Notes under the pieces: model-generated | The model's input: only the letters and a program-made list of their open reading frames with translations | Told to the model about the DNA's origin: nothing | The model's database searches: none | In this document: piece after piece, positions 24,197 through 31,764 of the stretch | Layout of the letters: each line of letters opens with the position of its first letter | How positions within the stretch are numbered: the stretch's first letter is position 1 | Translations under genes and position numbers: made by a program | Assembly (NCBI GenBank): GCA_963728165.1 | Contig: CAVSIY010000001.1 | Coordinates: 62,001-126,000, forward strand | Source: Hyphomicrobium_A sp963728165 | Lineage (GTDB): Bacteria > Pseudomonadota > Alphaproteobacteria > Rhizobiales > Hyphomicrobiaceae | Length of the DNA: 64,000 nt | Direction: 5' to 3'

Positions 24197-25339
24197 ATGA
24201 CCGTCTTCATCCTTCTTTTCCTGGCAACTCTCTTTGTCGCCTACGCCAACGGCGCCAACGACAACTTCAAGGGCGTCGCCACGCTCTATGGGGCCAATGT
24301 CGCCGGCTACCGCAAAGCGATCATTATCGCGACCGTGGCCACGTTTGCCGGATGCATCGCATCGGTCTTCCTTGCTGAGGCCCTCATCAAGGCGTTCTCG
24401 GCCAAGGGGCTCGTGCCGGACGCCGTGGCGGCCTCTCCCTCGTTCCTCATTTCCGTCGCGGCGGGTGCCGGCGGCACGGTGATCCTCGCAACCGTGCTCG
24501 GGTTTCCGATTTCGACGACGCATGGCCTGACCGGCGCCTTGGTCGGGACGGGTTTCATAGCAGCCGGCAACGAGCTCAATCTGTCGATGCTCGGCTCCTC
24601 ATTCTTTTTGCCGTTGCTGGTGAGCCCAGTGCTAGCGGTGCTTCTCACGATGCCGCTTTACATGCTCGCGCATGCCTTGAGCGGGCGCTTGGGGATTACC
24701 AAGCAAAGCTGTATCTGCGTCGCTCCAGGAAAGTTCACGCCCGTTGTGGCGTTCAGCGAAGCCAACGCCTCGCTGGCCGCCATTGACAGGGGCTATGGGG
24801 AAATTCGGACGATCTCGGTGACGACCGGAACGGCCCCGGAGTGCATGGAGAAATACAACGGTGCGGTTCTCGGCATCACCGCCCAAAAGCTGGTCGATGG
24901 CGTGCACTACGTGAGCGGCGCCGCCGTGAGTTTCGCACGCGGGCTCAATGACACGCCCAAGATCGTGGGCTTGCTGCTCGTGTTCGAAGCGCTGAACGTG
25001 CGGGTCAGCGCTCTCGCCGTGGCCGGTGCGATGGCCGTCGGGGGATGGCTCAATGCCCGCAAAGTGGCCGAAACCATGAGCAAGAAGATCTCCAAGATGA
25101 ATGACGGCCAGGCCCTGACCGCGAATTTGGTGACCGCCTTCCTCATAATCTTCGCCAGTCGGTTCGGGATGCCGGTTTCTACGACGCACGTCTCCGTCGG
25201 CTCCATCACGGGCATCGGCATCGTCAACGGCTCCGCCGACAGAGGTGTCGTCTCCGGCATCCTCATGTCCTGGCTGCTGACGCTTCCAATCGCGGCGATC
25301 ATCGGTGCCAGCGTCTACCTGATCGCCGGGTTGCATTGA
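24197..25339 (+). CDS. PiT-family inorganic phosphate transporter
   Basis: 380 residues, about ten membrane helices. The two PiT signatures are present: AYANGANDNFKGVATL (G19-A-N-D22) and FARGLNDTPKIVGLL (G249-L-N-D252), and each is followed further on by the paired VLGFPISTTHGLTGALVGTG and RFGMPVSTTHVSVGSITGIG repeats of this inverted-duplication family. PiT proteins take up metal-phosphate by proton or sodium symport. The central cytoplasmic loop (about 175-230) has CICVAPGKFTPVV, seen in a subset of PiT proteins. It converges with the DUF47/dikinase genes, and DUF47 proteins are the usual accessory partners of PiT, so the whole block is likely one phosphate unit. Confidence 0.93.
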   Translation: MTVFILLFLATLFVAYANGANDNFKGVATLYGANVAGYRKAIIIATVATFAGCIASVFLAEALIKAFSAKGLVPDAVAASPSFLISVAAGAGGTVILATVLGFPISTTHGLTGALVGTGFIAAGNELNLSMLGSSFFLPLLVSPVLAVLLTMPLYMLAHALSGRLGITKQSCICVAPGKFTPVVAFSEANASLAAIDRGYGEIRTISVTTGTAPECMEKYNGAVLGITAQKLVDGVHYVSGAAVSFARGLNDTPKIVGLLLVFEALNVRVSALAVAGAMAVGGWLNARKVAETMSKKISKMNDGQALTANLVTAFLIIFASRFGMPVSTTHVSVGSITGIGIVNGSADRGVVSGILMSWLLTLPIAAIIGASVYLIAGLH

Positions 25340-25361
25340 GCGATGGGCGAGCCCGTGAGCC

Positions 25362-25646
25362 TCAGCGCAGCGCGCGCGTGACAAAGGCGAGGATGACAAG
25401 CGTCACCACTGCGGCGATGGCGCCAAGACCCGCCTGCATCTCCCCCATGCTGACGAAATAGAAGATCAGTCCGGCAACGATGGCAAAGGTGCCGGCGGCG
25501 GCGAGCGTCACCCGTCTCGTGTGGGGCGTGGATACAGCGGCGACCGACGTGCGGGAGCCTGTGCCCGAACCGAATATGCTCAATAAAGCCACTGCGGCAA
25601 TCGTTCCGAGGAACGCGCCGGCCATGGTGATGAGAAACTGCGTCAT
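25362..25646 (-). CDS. Small membrane protein of the phosphate block
   Basis: 94 residues from the ATG at 25646 (MTQFLITMAGAFLGTIAAVALLS). Three hydrophobic segments: residues 4-24, about 45-65 (VTLAAAGTFAIVAGLIFYFVS) and 71-90 (LGAIAAVVTLVILAFV). Not recognised as a family. It is downstream of the dikinase gene on the same strand after 121 bp and convergent with PiT, 22 bp from its stop. It may anchor or modulate the transporter, but that is inference from position. Confidence 0.65.
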   Translation of the reverse strand: MTQFLITMAGAFLGTIAAVALLSIFGSGTGSRTSVAAVSTPHTRRVTLAAAGTFAIVAGLIFYFVSMGEMQAGLGAIAAVVTLVILAFVTRALR

Positions 25647-25767
25647 GCCTGTCTCCGCTTGTTTGCTCACATCGTCTCGAGCGTTGCGAGACGATTGCTT
25701 GCGACAAGCGGCAAGCGCTGTTCCGCGTAGAACACGTGGCGATTGATGCGAAGAGTGCGGGCGGCGG

Positions 25768-27444
25768 TCAGGTCCGCGCCGGACGCCGGGGTGCGGAGCG
25801 CTTCTTGGTGCTCGGCGCTTGCGCCCCGCGCCAGCGGGCAATCTTGGCGAGCAGCTCGGTCGGGCGCTCGGCGATGATCTCCATCGCCCCGGCGTAGATC
25901 TCGGCCCTGGCGCCGTCGACCGAGACGACGGTGCCTTCCTCGATCGTCTCGGTGCCGAACCTGGCCCGTCGCCCCGAGGGGTCGATGGCGATCCCTTCGC
26001 AGCCGACGACGCACACCTTTCCGAGCTGGCGCGCCACCACGGCCGCATGCGAGGTGCGCGCGCCCTCGGCGGTGACGAGTGCTGCCGCTTGCGCCAATGC
26101 GCCGATGTCGCTCGTCTCCGCCGTCTCGCGCACGAGCACCACCGCCTTGCCGCGCACTTTCAATGCGGCGACGCGTTCCGGATCGAAGACGACGGCGCCG
26201 ACCGCGACGCCGGCGCTTGCCGAGGTGCCGCGCGCGAGCAGCACCTTGTCGGCGGCTGGCTTCAATCTGACGGTCTCGATTGAGTCGATGTCGACCGTCT
26301 TGAGGCGCTCGAGCGCTTCTGTGGCGTCGATGAGCCCCTCCTCGACCTGATCGCAGGCGATGCGCGCTGCCGCCAGCGGCGTGCGTTTGCCGGTGCGCGC
26401 CTGCAGCAGAAACAGCCGGTCCTCCTCGACCGTGAACTCGAAATCCTGCATGTCGCGGAATTCCTGCTCCAGCAGCGGTCGCGCCTCGATCAGCGACTGG
26501 TACGCTCTCGGCGCACGCCGCTCCAACTCGGACAGTCCCATCGCCTTGCGGCGGCCGGCGACGACGTCCTCGCCTTGCGCGTTCGACAAGTAGTCGACGT
26601 AGAGCGCGTCACCGCCGTCGGCGGGGTTGCGGGTAAAGCCGACGCCGGAGCCGGAGGCGGGGCTCAAATTACCGTAGACCATCGCCTGCACGATGACGGC
26701 CGTGCCGAGGTCGTCGGGAATGCCGTTGAGGTTGCGGTAGCTCTGGGCGCGCGCGCTCGACCAGGAGCGAAACACGGCCTCGATCGCCGCCTTGAGCTGC
26801 GTGCGCGAATTTTCCGGAAAGCGCGTTCCCGTCGCGGCCTGAAACTCGTCGCGCAAGGCTTGCGCCAGCTCTTTCAAGCCGCCCGTGTCGAGCTCGTCGG
26901 TGTCCTCGGCTCCCTGTTGGGCAAGCAGGCTCTTGAGCCGGCCCGCGAAGCGCGCGGCAGCAATGGCGTGCACGACCTCGCCGTACTGCTGCACCAGGCG
27001 GCGCTGGCAGTCGAAGGCGAGACGTGGATTGCCGGTCATGCGGATCATGGCGCGCAGCGTCGCCTCGTTGAGCCCGACGTTGAGCACCGTCTCCATCATT
27101 CCCGGCATCGAGATGGCGGCGCCCGAGCGCACCGACAGCAAGAGCGGCCGCTTGGGATCGCCGAGCTGGCGCCCCGTCAGGGTGGCGAGCCGATCGAGCT
27201 CGCGCGCTAGCATGTCCTCAAGCCCCATGAGCGCCGCGGCCCCCTTGTGCAGGTAGCCGCGGCACAGTGCGGTGCTGAGCACGAACGCCGGCGGCACCGG
27301 CAGCGCCCGCCGGGCGAGCCGCATGAGATTGTGGGCCTTTGAGCCGACGATCTCCTTGGTGGGGAGCTCGCGCGCCGCCCCATCGAAGGGAATGCGATAG
27401 ACGTCCGCCGCCAGCGCGCTTAGGGGGTGGGCCAGAGGCCTCAT
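25768..27444 (-). CDS. PPDK/PEP-synthase-type dikinase lacking the PEP-binding barrel
   Basis: 558 residues. Residues about 10-380 form the ATP-grasp domain of pyruvate phosphate dikinase (VGSKAHNLMRL, LLSVRSGAAISMPGMMETVLN, VIVQAMVYGNLS, GVGFTRNPADG, EFTVEEDRLFLLQARTGKRT). The swivelling phosphohistidine domain follows with the catalytic His at about 466 in GARTSHAAVVAR. The C-terminal TIM barrel that binds PEP/pyruvate (about 350 residues in PPDK) is absent; the protein ends with a basic tail. Such ATP-grasp plus His-domain proteins can phosphorylate other acceptors, as in glucan water dikinase and rifampin phosphotransferase. It overlaps the upstream DUF47 gene by 4 bp, so the two products probably act together. 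Acceptor is unknown. Confidence 0.85.
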   Translation of the reverse strand: MRPLAHPLSALAADVYRIPFDGAARELPTKEIVGSKAHNLMRLARRALPVPPAFVLSTALCRGYLHKGAAALMGLEDMLARELDRLATLTGRQLGDPKRPLLLSVRSGAAISMPGMMETVLNVGLNEATLRAMIRMTGNPRLAFDCQRRLVQQYGEVVHAIAAARFAGRLKSLLAQQGAEDTDELDTGGLKELAQALRDEFQAATGTRFPENSRTQLKAAIEAVFRSWSSARAQSYRNLNGIPDDLGTAVIVQAMVYGNLSPASGSGVGFTRNPADGGDALYVDYLSNAQGEDVVAGRRKAMGLSELERRAPRAYQSLIEARPLLEQEFRDMQDFEFTVEEDRLFLLQARTGKRTPLAAARIACDQVEEGLIDATEALERLKTVDIDSIETVRLKPAADKVLLARGTSASAGVAVGAVVFDPERVAALKVRGKAVVLVRETAETSDIGALAQAAALVTAEGARTSHAAVVARQLGKVCVVGCEGIAIDPSGRRARFGTETIEEGTVVSVDGARAEIYAGAMEIIAERPTELLAKIARWRGAQAPSTKKRSAPRRPART

Positions 27445-29366
27445 GCGATCACCTCGTCCATGAGATAGGTGCGCAGCGCCTGCCCGGCATGGGCCTGGGC
27501 GTCGGTCGCGGTCTCGAGCGCCTGCGACAGCTCGCGCACCAGCATGGTCTGGCGTTGATCGATGTTCTCCAAGATGAGCCAGCGCCGCATCTCTCGCAAC
27601 AGCGTGTCGGCGGCATGCTCGATGGAGACCAGCGTCTCGAGCGCGGCCAAGAACTCGTCGAGGTCGTCGCGCACGTCCGAGCGGGTCACGGTGGCGGCGC
27701 ACTCGATGCACTTAACCAGCTCCTGGGCGGATTTGAGCGGCAGATCGGCAAGCTCCTTCAGCTTGTCGACGAGGGCTGCAGGCGGCGCGATCAGCAAGAA
27801 GAGCTCGATGAGAGCGGCCGCCTCCTCGAGCTCGTCGGACGCGTCGTCGGAGCGCTCGAAGAACTGCAGGAGCGAGCGCTGACGTTGAAAGCGCTTGATG
27901 TCCTCGCGCGCCCCGTTCAGCAGGTGGTCGGCTTTCGCCTCCCAGAGCACGGCGCGGGCCGCCGACCTTGAAATCCACGTCTGCGCCTGCGCGGTGCCCA
28001 CGCGCTCGAGCGCCTCGCGCACGAGGAAGGCGAGGTCGTAGCCCAAGGCCACGTGGGCTGACGCCGTGTCGAAGATGCCGAGCCGCTCGTTCTCGAAATA
28101 GCGGCGCAGCTTGGACTTGATCTCGTCCTGGATGGCGCGGCGGGAGCGGCGCTGCGTGAGGCCGACGGACGCCAGCCGCATCGCCTCTTTCAGGAACTCG
28201 CATGCGTGGTCCTCGCTGATGAGCTCGTCGAGGCGCTGCCCGTATCTGAGCTGCTGGCCGGCCGCGTACTCCACCGCCTCGGCCAAGGTCCGCTCGCCGC
28301 CGACTTCGATTAAGGCGCGGTGCCCGTAGTCGTTGCGCGCGGCCCAGGTGAGGACCTCGATGGCGCGCTCCTTACCGACGAACAGGCGCAGCCGCTTGCG
28401 CATGTGGTTCCAGTCGATCAGGAACACGATGCGCGAGCCGAGGTGCGTGAGGAAGCGGTCGAGCTCCGCCTCGTTGGCGGCGGCGAAGCTGCCGGTTGCG
28501 AGCAGGTACTCGGCGGAGGCGAGCTTGTCGCTCCGGCGCTGCTGGGTGCCGGCCCAGGTCACGTCGAAGCCCTTAAAGAGACTTTCGAAGAACTCCAATC
28601 TGGCGCGGTGAATGTCGGTGTAGGTCACCGAGGCCTTGAGTCCGTCCACGCGCACTACGAGCACGTGCGCGTCCGTCGTGCCGATGTCGTTCTGGATGAG
28701 CACGCGCCCGTTGTACTCGGTTGCCGTCGTCCCCAAACCCGGATGGTCGAACTTCAAGGGCGCCGTGCGGTTGAGGCCGGTCATGAACGCTTCGACGCGC
28801 CCCCGTCCCGCCTGCGACAGGTGATGGACCCGGGCGCCCGCCACCGTCTCAACCGCGGTCGCAGCCTGAAGCTGGTTGATGGCCTTGTGCGCATCCATCA
28901 CGACGAGGTGGAGGCTGTCGCCCGCTTTGCGGTCGCCCGAGGCGATGGCGGAGATGAGGCGCCCCGGGATCGCGCCATGGTCGAGGCCGGGAAACGCGAG
29001 CTTGGCGAGGCGGGCGGAGAACGCGGCCTGGTCGGCTTCGGGCAGACAGTCGAGCATGGTGTCGATGCTCGCGCGGATGCGGCGCAGGATGTCGGGACCG
29101 TGCGGCACCCGATAGGCGCCGGCGCGATCCTTCCTGGTGCCGCCGACGACGTCGTCGAGCCAATCGTCGCTGAGCTGGCTCGCCCGGCGCTCCGCCTTCA
29201 AATCGGGGGCGGGAATTTGCGGGCGATCGGCGTTGTCGCGCGCGGTCTGCAGAAGTGCCAGATAGTACTTGGCCTCGTCGTTGGCGACGAGCGCGCGCGC
29301 GATGAGATCGGGCGCCAGCAGCTCCTCATCGCCCAACTCGGAAACGACAGTTTGTTTGAGCGTCAT
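27441..29366 (-). CDS. Large protein with C-terminal DUF47 (PhoU-like) domain
   Basis: 641 residues from the ATG at 29366 (MTLKQTVVSELGDEELL); a TTG nine codons earlier is less likely. The last ~220 residues look like a DUF47/PhoU-type bundle: EAKADHLLNGAREDIKRF, SDELEEAAALIELFL, IEHAADTLLREMRRW and LVRELSQALETATDAQAHAGQALRTYLM carry the E/D-x-x-x-D metal-binding spacing. DUF47 proteins are accessory regulators of PiT transporters. The first ~420 residues are soluble, contain FDHPGLGTTATEYNGRVLIQND and DAHVLVVRVDG, and are not assigned to any family I know. The stop codon overlaps the start of the dikinase gene. A near-perfect Pho box lies about 300 bp upstream. Confidence 0.75.
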   Translation of the reverse strand: MTLKQTVVSELGDEELLAPDLIARALVANDEAKYYLALLQTARDNADRPQIPAPDLKAERRASQLSDDWLDDVVGGTRKDRAGAYRVPHGPDILRRIRASIDTMLDCLPEADQAAFSARLAKLAFPGLDHGAIPGRLISAIASGDRKAGDSLHLVVMDAHKAINQLQAATAVETVAGARVHHLSQAGRGRVEAFMTGLNRTAPLKFDHPGLGTTATEYNGRVLIQNDIGTTDAHVLVVRVDGLKASVTYTDIHRARLEFFESLFKGFDVTWAGTQQRRSDKLASAEYLLATGSFAAANEAELDRFLTHLGSRIVFLIDWNHMRKRLRLFVGKERAIEVLTWAARNDYGHRALIEVGGERTLAEAVEYAAGQQLRYGQRLDELISEDHACEFLKEAMRLASVGLTQRRSRRAIQDEIKSKLRRYFENERLGIFDTASAHVALGYDLAFLVREALERVGTAQAQTWISRSAARAVLWEAKADHLLNGAREDIKRFQRQRSLLQFFERSDDASDELEEAAALIELFLLIAPPAALVDKLKELADLPLKSAQELVKCIECAATVTRSDVRDDLDEFLAALETLVSIEHAADTLLREMRRWLILENIDQRQTMLVRELSQALETATDAQAHAGQALRTYLMDEVIA

Positions 29367-29664
29367 CGGGGCAACCCCAGCTCCTAGGTCCAACTATCGT
29401 GTTTGCTTCGCTTCAGGCTCACGTTTGAGCGTGTGGATGCGCGAGAAGCCTTACCCCGAGGTGAACCGGGCGACTTGCATTAAAACTGCCAAGGCCACTA
29501 CGCGGCACGGCGCTGCCACACGGTGATCCGGCGCAATTTGAAGGGCTCGCCTCGGAGAACTCGGCGTCGCACCGCACAAGCTCGCGCTTGCCCTGCCAGT
29601 GTGGCGGTTGCGCCCCTCGCGAGCCTGCAAGGCAGGTGCAGGGGCGGAACGCTAGTCGTTTCCC
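29367..29664. other. Long leader between the Pho box and the DUF47-fusion gene
   Basis: About 300 bp with no convincing gene. If transcription starts just after the Pho box, this would be a 5' untranslated leader of some 270 nt on the minus strand. No riboswitch class was recognised. Confidence 0.4.
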
Positions 29665-29682
29665 ATGACACTTGGGTGACAG
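29665..29682 (-). promoter_or_regulatory. Pho box (PhoB-binding site) for the phosphate block
   Basis: On the minus strand the sequence is CTGTCACCCAAGTGTCAT: two 7-bp direct repeats, CTGTCAC and GTGTCAT, separated by 4 bp, against the consensus CTGTCAT/C-N4-CTGTCAT/C. Only one of fourteen positions deviates. Ten bases downstream is TAGCGT as a possible -10, the spacing expected when a Pho box replaces the -35 element. It points toward the DUF47-fusion/dikinase genes. It lies within or just behind the end of the broken GNAT gene. Confidence 0.7.
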
Positions 29683-29714
29683 CTGCCGCGGTCGCGGACA
29701 CGAGCCCACACACT

Positions 29715-29895
29715 GGATGAGCGACTTCGAGAACCAGTGGTGGGCGTAGGGCTCCTCGTTGGAGGTGCGACCTCGATGTAGCCGGACCTGCGGTAGAGCG
29801 CGTGCGCTTGCGTCAGCGCCCGGTTGCTGTCGAGCCGCAAGGTGGTGAGACCGCAGTCGCGGGCCTGCGCCTCCAGCTTTTCGAGGATCTGCCTC
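29715..29895 (-). pseudogene. GNAT acetyltransferase, C-terminal fragment
   Basis: On the minus strand the sequence reads ILEKLEAQARDCGLTTLRLD then SNRALTQAHALYRRSGYIEV, the classic C-terminal half of a GNAT fold. After YIEV-AP the frame slips by one base and continues NEEPYAHHWFSKSL in another frame. The matching N-terminal half lies at 31465-31758 beyond the inserted element. The gene is therefore broken twice, by insertion and by frameshift. Confidence 0.85.
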
Positions 29896-29965
29896 CAGGC
29901 TGTGCAAAAACCCGTCCGCTAACTCCTGCAAAGCATGGCCTCGACACGTGAGCGCGCAGGCGGAA

Positions 29966-30184
29966 TCAGGCCGCCTTGATCAGTTTGTCCATTCCGAAGG
30001 CGTTTGCGGCGTGGATCATGTTGTAGGCGAGGACCGAGAGCGCGGCTTCGGCTTTCACCCGACTAAGGCCTCGGGTGAGGAACCGCCCTCCGCCAGACAT
30101 TCGCTTGATCGTGCCGAAGGGGTGCTCGACCGTGCATCGGCGCGTCACCATGAGACTTCGATCGGCGTAGATTCTTGCTTCCAT
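29966..30184 (-). pseudogene. IS1182-family transposase, C-terminal remnant
   Basis: 72 residues: RCTVEHPFGTIKRMSGGGRFL, then LSRVKAEAALSVLAYNMIHA. The R-x-x-VEHPFGTIKR...FL(T)RG and the Ala/Leu-rich AYNMxxA ending are diagnostic of the DDE transposase C-terminus of IS1182-like elements. The catalytic DD portion is missing; sequence to the right (30185-30253) continues for a few codons and then becomes unrelated. It was probably truncated when the regulator and membrane gene were joined. Confidence 0.85.
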
Positions 30185-30253
30185 CCGATCGAGCGCGCCC
30201 TGGTCGATCAGCCGATGGAGGACGACCTTGGGTTCGCCTGCCGAGGCGCTGTC

Positions 30254-30733
30254 TCAGGCATTTGGGGGTCGCTTCATCTGCTTCCAGCGGCTCAGAGCGT
30301 CGTCCATCGCGCTACACATCACTCGATAGAATTCCGCCATCTGCTTCAGTCGCATGCCGGCCTCATTCGATCCGACGACGTCAAAGCCTGCGTCCATCTG
30401 GTTGGACAACGCGTCGAGTAGGCAATTCTGTTGCCCGATCATGGCCTCGTAGTTGTCCGCCACCGCATAGAGCGCCCGTTTGGTTCCCGGCTCGCGATGC
30501 CGGCGGACGAGCGTGTAGCGTTCCAACAGCCGGGCGGACACGCTCGCCGTGCTCTTGCTGACGCCGAGGCCTGCGGTGATCTCGTCGAGGCTCGCCGGCT
30601 GGTCGCTTAGAAGCAGATATCCGTAGAGGCGCGCGGCCACAGGTGGCACGCCCCAAGGCAGCAGCAGACCCGCCACGCCCTCGATGAAGCGCAGCTCCGG
30701 ACCGTCGAGTTGTTTGTTTGACAAATTCGGCAT
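30254..30733 (-). CDS. GbsR/MarR-family transcriptional regulator
   Basis: 159 residues. The winged helix is near residues 35-110: VPPVAARLYGYLLLSDQPASLDEIT, GLGVSKSTASVSARLLERY and LVRRHREPGTKRALYAV, which is the GbsR-like subset of the MarR superfamily (helix-turn-helix GVSKSTAS). The C-terminal half is helical and likely dimerises. An inverted repeat (30725-30742) covers its start codon, suggesting autoregulation and control of the divergent membrane-protein gene. Both genes lie within the element bounded by the 16-bp repeats, so they are cargo. Confidence 0.85.
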   Translation of the reverse strand: MPNLSNKQLDGPELRFIEGVAGLLLPWGVPPVAARLYGYLLLSDQPASLDEITAGLGVSKSTASVSARLLERYTLVRRHREPGTKRALYAVADNYEAMIGQQNCLLDALSNQMDAGFDVVGSNEAGMRLKQMAEFYRVMCSAMDDALSRWKQMKRPPNA

Positions 30734-30742
30734 TTACCGAAT
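30725..30742. promoter_or_regulatory. Candidate operator for the GbsR/MarR regulator
   Basis: ATTCGGCATTTACCGAAT is a perfect 6-bp inverted repeat with a 6-bp spacer. It overlaps the regulator's start codon (30731-30733) and lies in the divergent promoter region. Palindromes of this size at the start of the gene are typical for MarR-type autorepressors. Confidence 0.5.
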
Positions 30743-30872
30743 ATACAGCTTATCACGACAAAGGCCAAGCCCGGAGGGAACCCATGCTTCCTTGCCTCGT
30801 GCCTGCAATCATCATCGGTTTGCATCGCCCCGCATCTCCGACAACGGCAAAATCCAGGCCGGAGGATTAGAG

Positions 30873-31352
30873 GTGACTCAAGAATTTGCCGAGGTGTTGC
30901 TGCTGTTCCCCGCCGCCCTGGCCGCCGGATTTATTTTGTTCGTTGCGGACGTCGTTCAAAATACCATGGACGACATGGAGGCTGCTGAGTTTAAGCGGTT
31001 CCTCGCGAGCTTGACGGCTCATGCGATAAGGTCACCAGTCGCGATCTTGGCGAGTACGATCACCTTCGTGGGCATGTTTCCGTACTGGTATTTCTACGGA
31101 TTTAATAATCGGTGGTTCTCAGTCGGGCTGGCTCTCTGGGTTATCACCTCATCCATTTCAAAGCAGATGACCCTTCCAATTTATTCGCGCGTTACTGGCA
31201 GAAAGTTTCCCGCGTACAAAGCGAGACCCGAAATTGACGCAACGGATGCAGCGGCGCTCGAAAAGGAGCGCCGCAAGCTCCGGCGGGCCAATCTCATTCG
31301 AGCAGGGCTCTCTCTTGCGTCGGTCGCGGCAATGGTAATTGGCTTGGCATAG
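30873..31352 (+). CDS. Four-helix membrane protein of unknown function (element cargo)
   Basis: 159 residues from a GTG start with GGAGG 8 bp upstream. Hydrophobic segments near residues 8-27 (LLLFPAALAAGFILFVADVV), about 55-75, 85-100 and the C-terminal 20. A basic stretch EKERRKLRRANLIRAG precedes the last helix. Family not recognised. It diverges from the GbsR/MarR gene and is probably its target. Base composition is lower in G+C than the neighbours, in line with transfer. Confidence 0.7.
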   Translation: MTQEFAEVLLLFPAALAAGFILFVADVVQNTMDDMEAAEFKRFLASLTAHAIRSPVAILASTITFVGMFPYWYFYGFNNRWFSVGLALWVITSSISKQMTLPIYSRVTGRKFPAYKARPEIDATDAAALEKERRKLRRANLIRAGLSLASVAAMVIGLA

Positions 31353-31464
31353 CGCGAGGGCCGGTCCGCTGCGGGTCGGACGCCACGGAAGGCATCTGAC
31401 CTCGGAGCTGACGTTGAGCTTAATTGATCGTGCCACCCTCAACTGAACGTTTTTGCACAGCCTG

Positions 31465-31758
31465 CCGCGCAATGCCCCGCCGGCGCGCATCGGCATGGAC
31501 CCACATGCCCTTCACCTCGCCGACGCTCTTGTCGATCACGCGCAGCGCGCCGCAGCCGACCGCGCGCCCGTCGATGCGGGCGATGAGGAAGATGCCGGCC
31601 GGGGGCGCGATCTGGGCCTCGCCGACATGCGTGGTCCTCTCAGGATCGAAACCAGACTCAAGCCGCGCAGCCAGGTCGCGGTAGTACTGGTCCAGACACC
31701 AGCGCGCATCCGCGCTGTCCGGCGGTGCGATCTCGATCTCTACGGCGGGCGCCCGCAT
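31465..31758 (-). pseudogene. GNAT acetyltransferase, N-terminal fragment
   Basis: Residues VEIEIAPPDSADARWCLDQYY, GIFLIARIDGRAVGCGALR and VGEVKGMWVHADARRRGIARQ form the N-terminal half of a GNAT N-acetyltransferase up to the acetyl-CoA loop (RRRGIA). The frame then enters the left-running inverted repeat and ends a few codons inside the element. It pairs with the fragment at 29715-29895. Before insertion the gene would have been about 160 codons. Confidence 0.85.
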
Positions 31759-31764
31759 CGGCGC

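Larger units (their letters stand above)
29896..31464. mobile_element. 1.57-kb insertion element with 16-bp terminal inverted repeats
   Basis: The ends are exact inverted copies: CAGGCTGTGCAAAAAC at 29896-29911 and GTTTTTGCACAGCCTG at 31449-31464. The element splits a GNAT gene. Inside are the C-terminal piece of an IS1182-type transposase next to the left end, a GbsR/MarR regulator, and a divergent membrane-protein gene. The codons of the right half are visibly more A+T rich than the flanking genes. No clear target duplication was seen. The transposase is incomplete, so the element is probably immobile. Confidence 0.75.
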
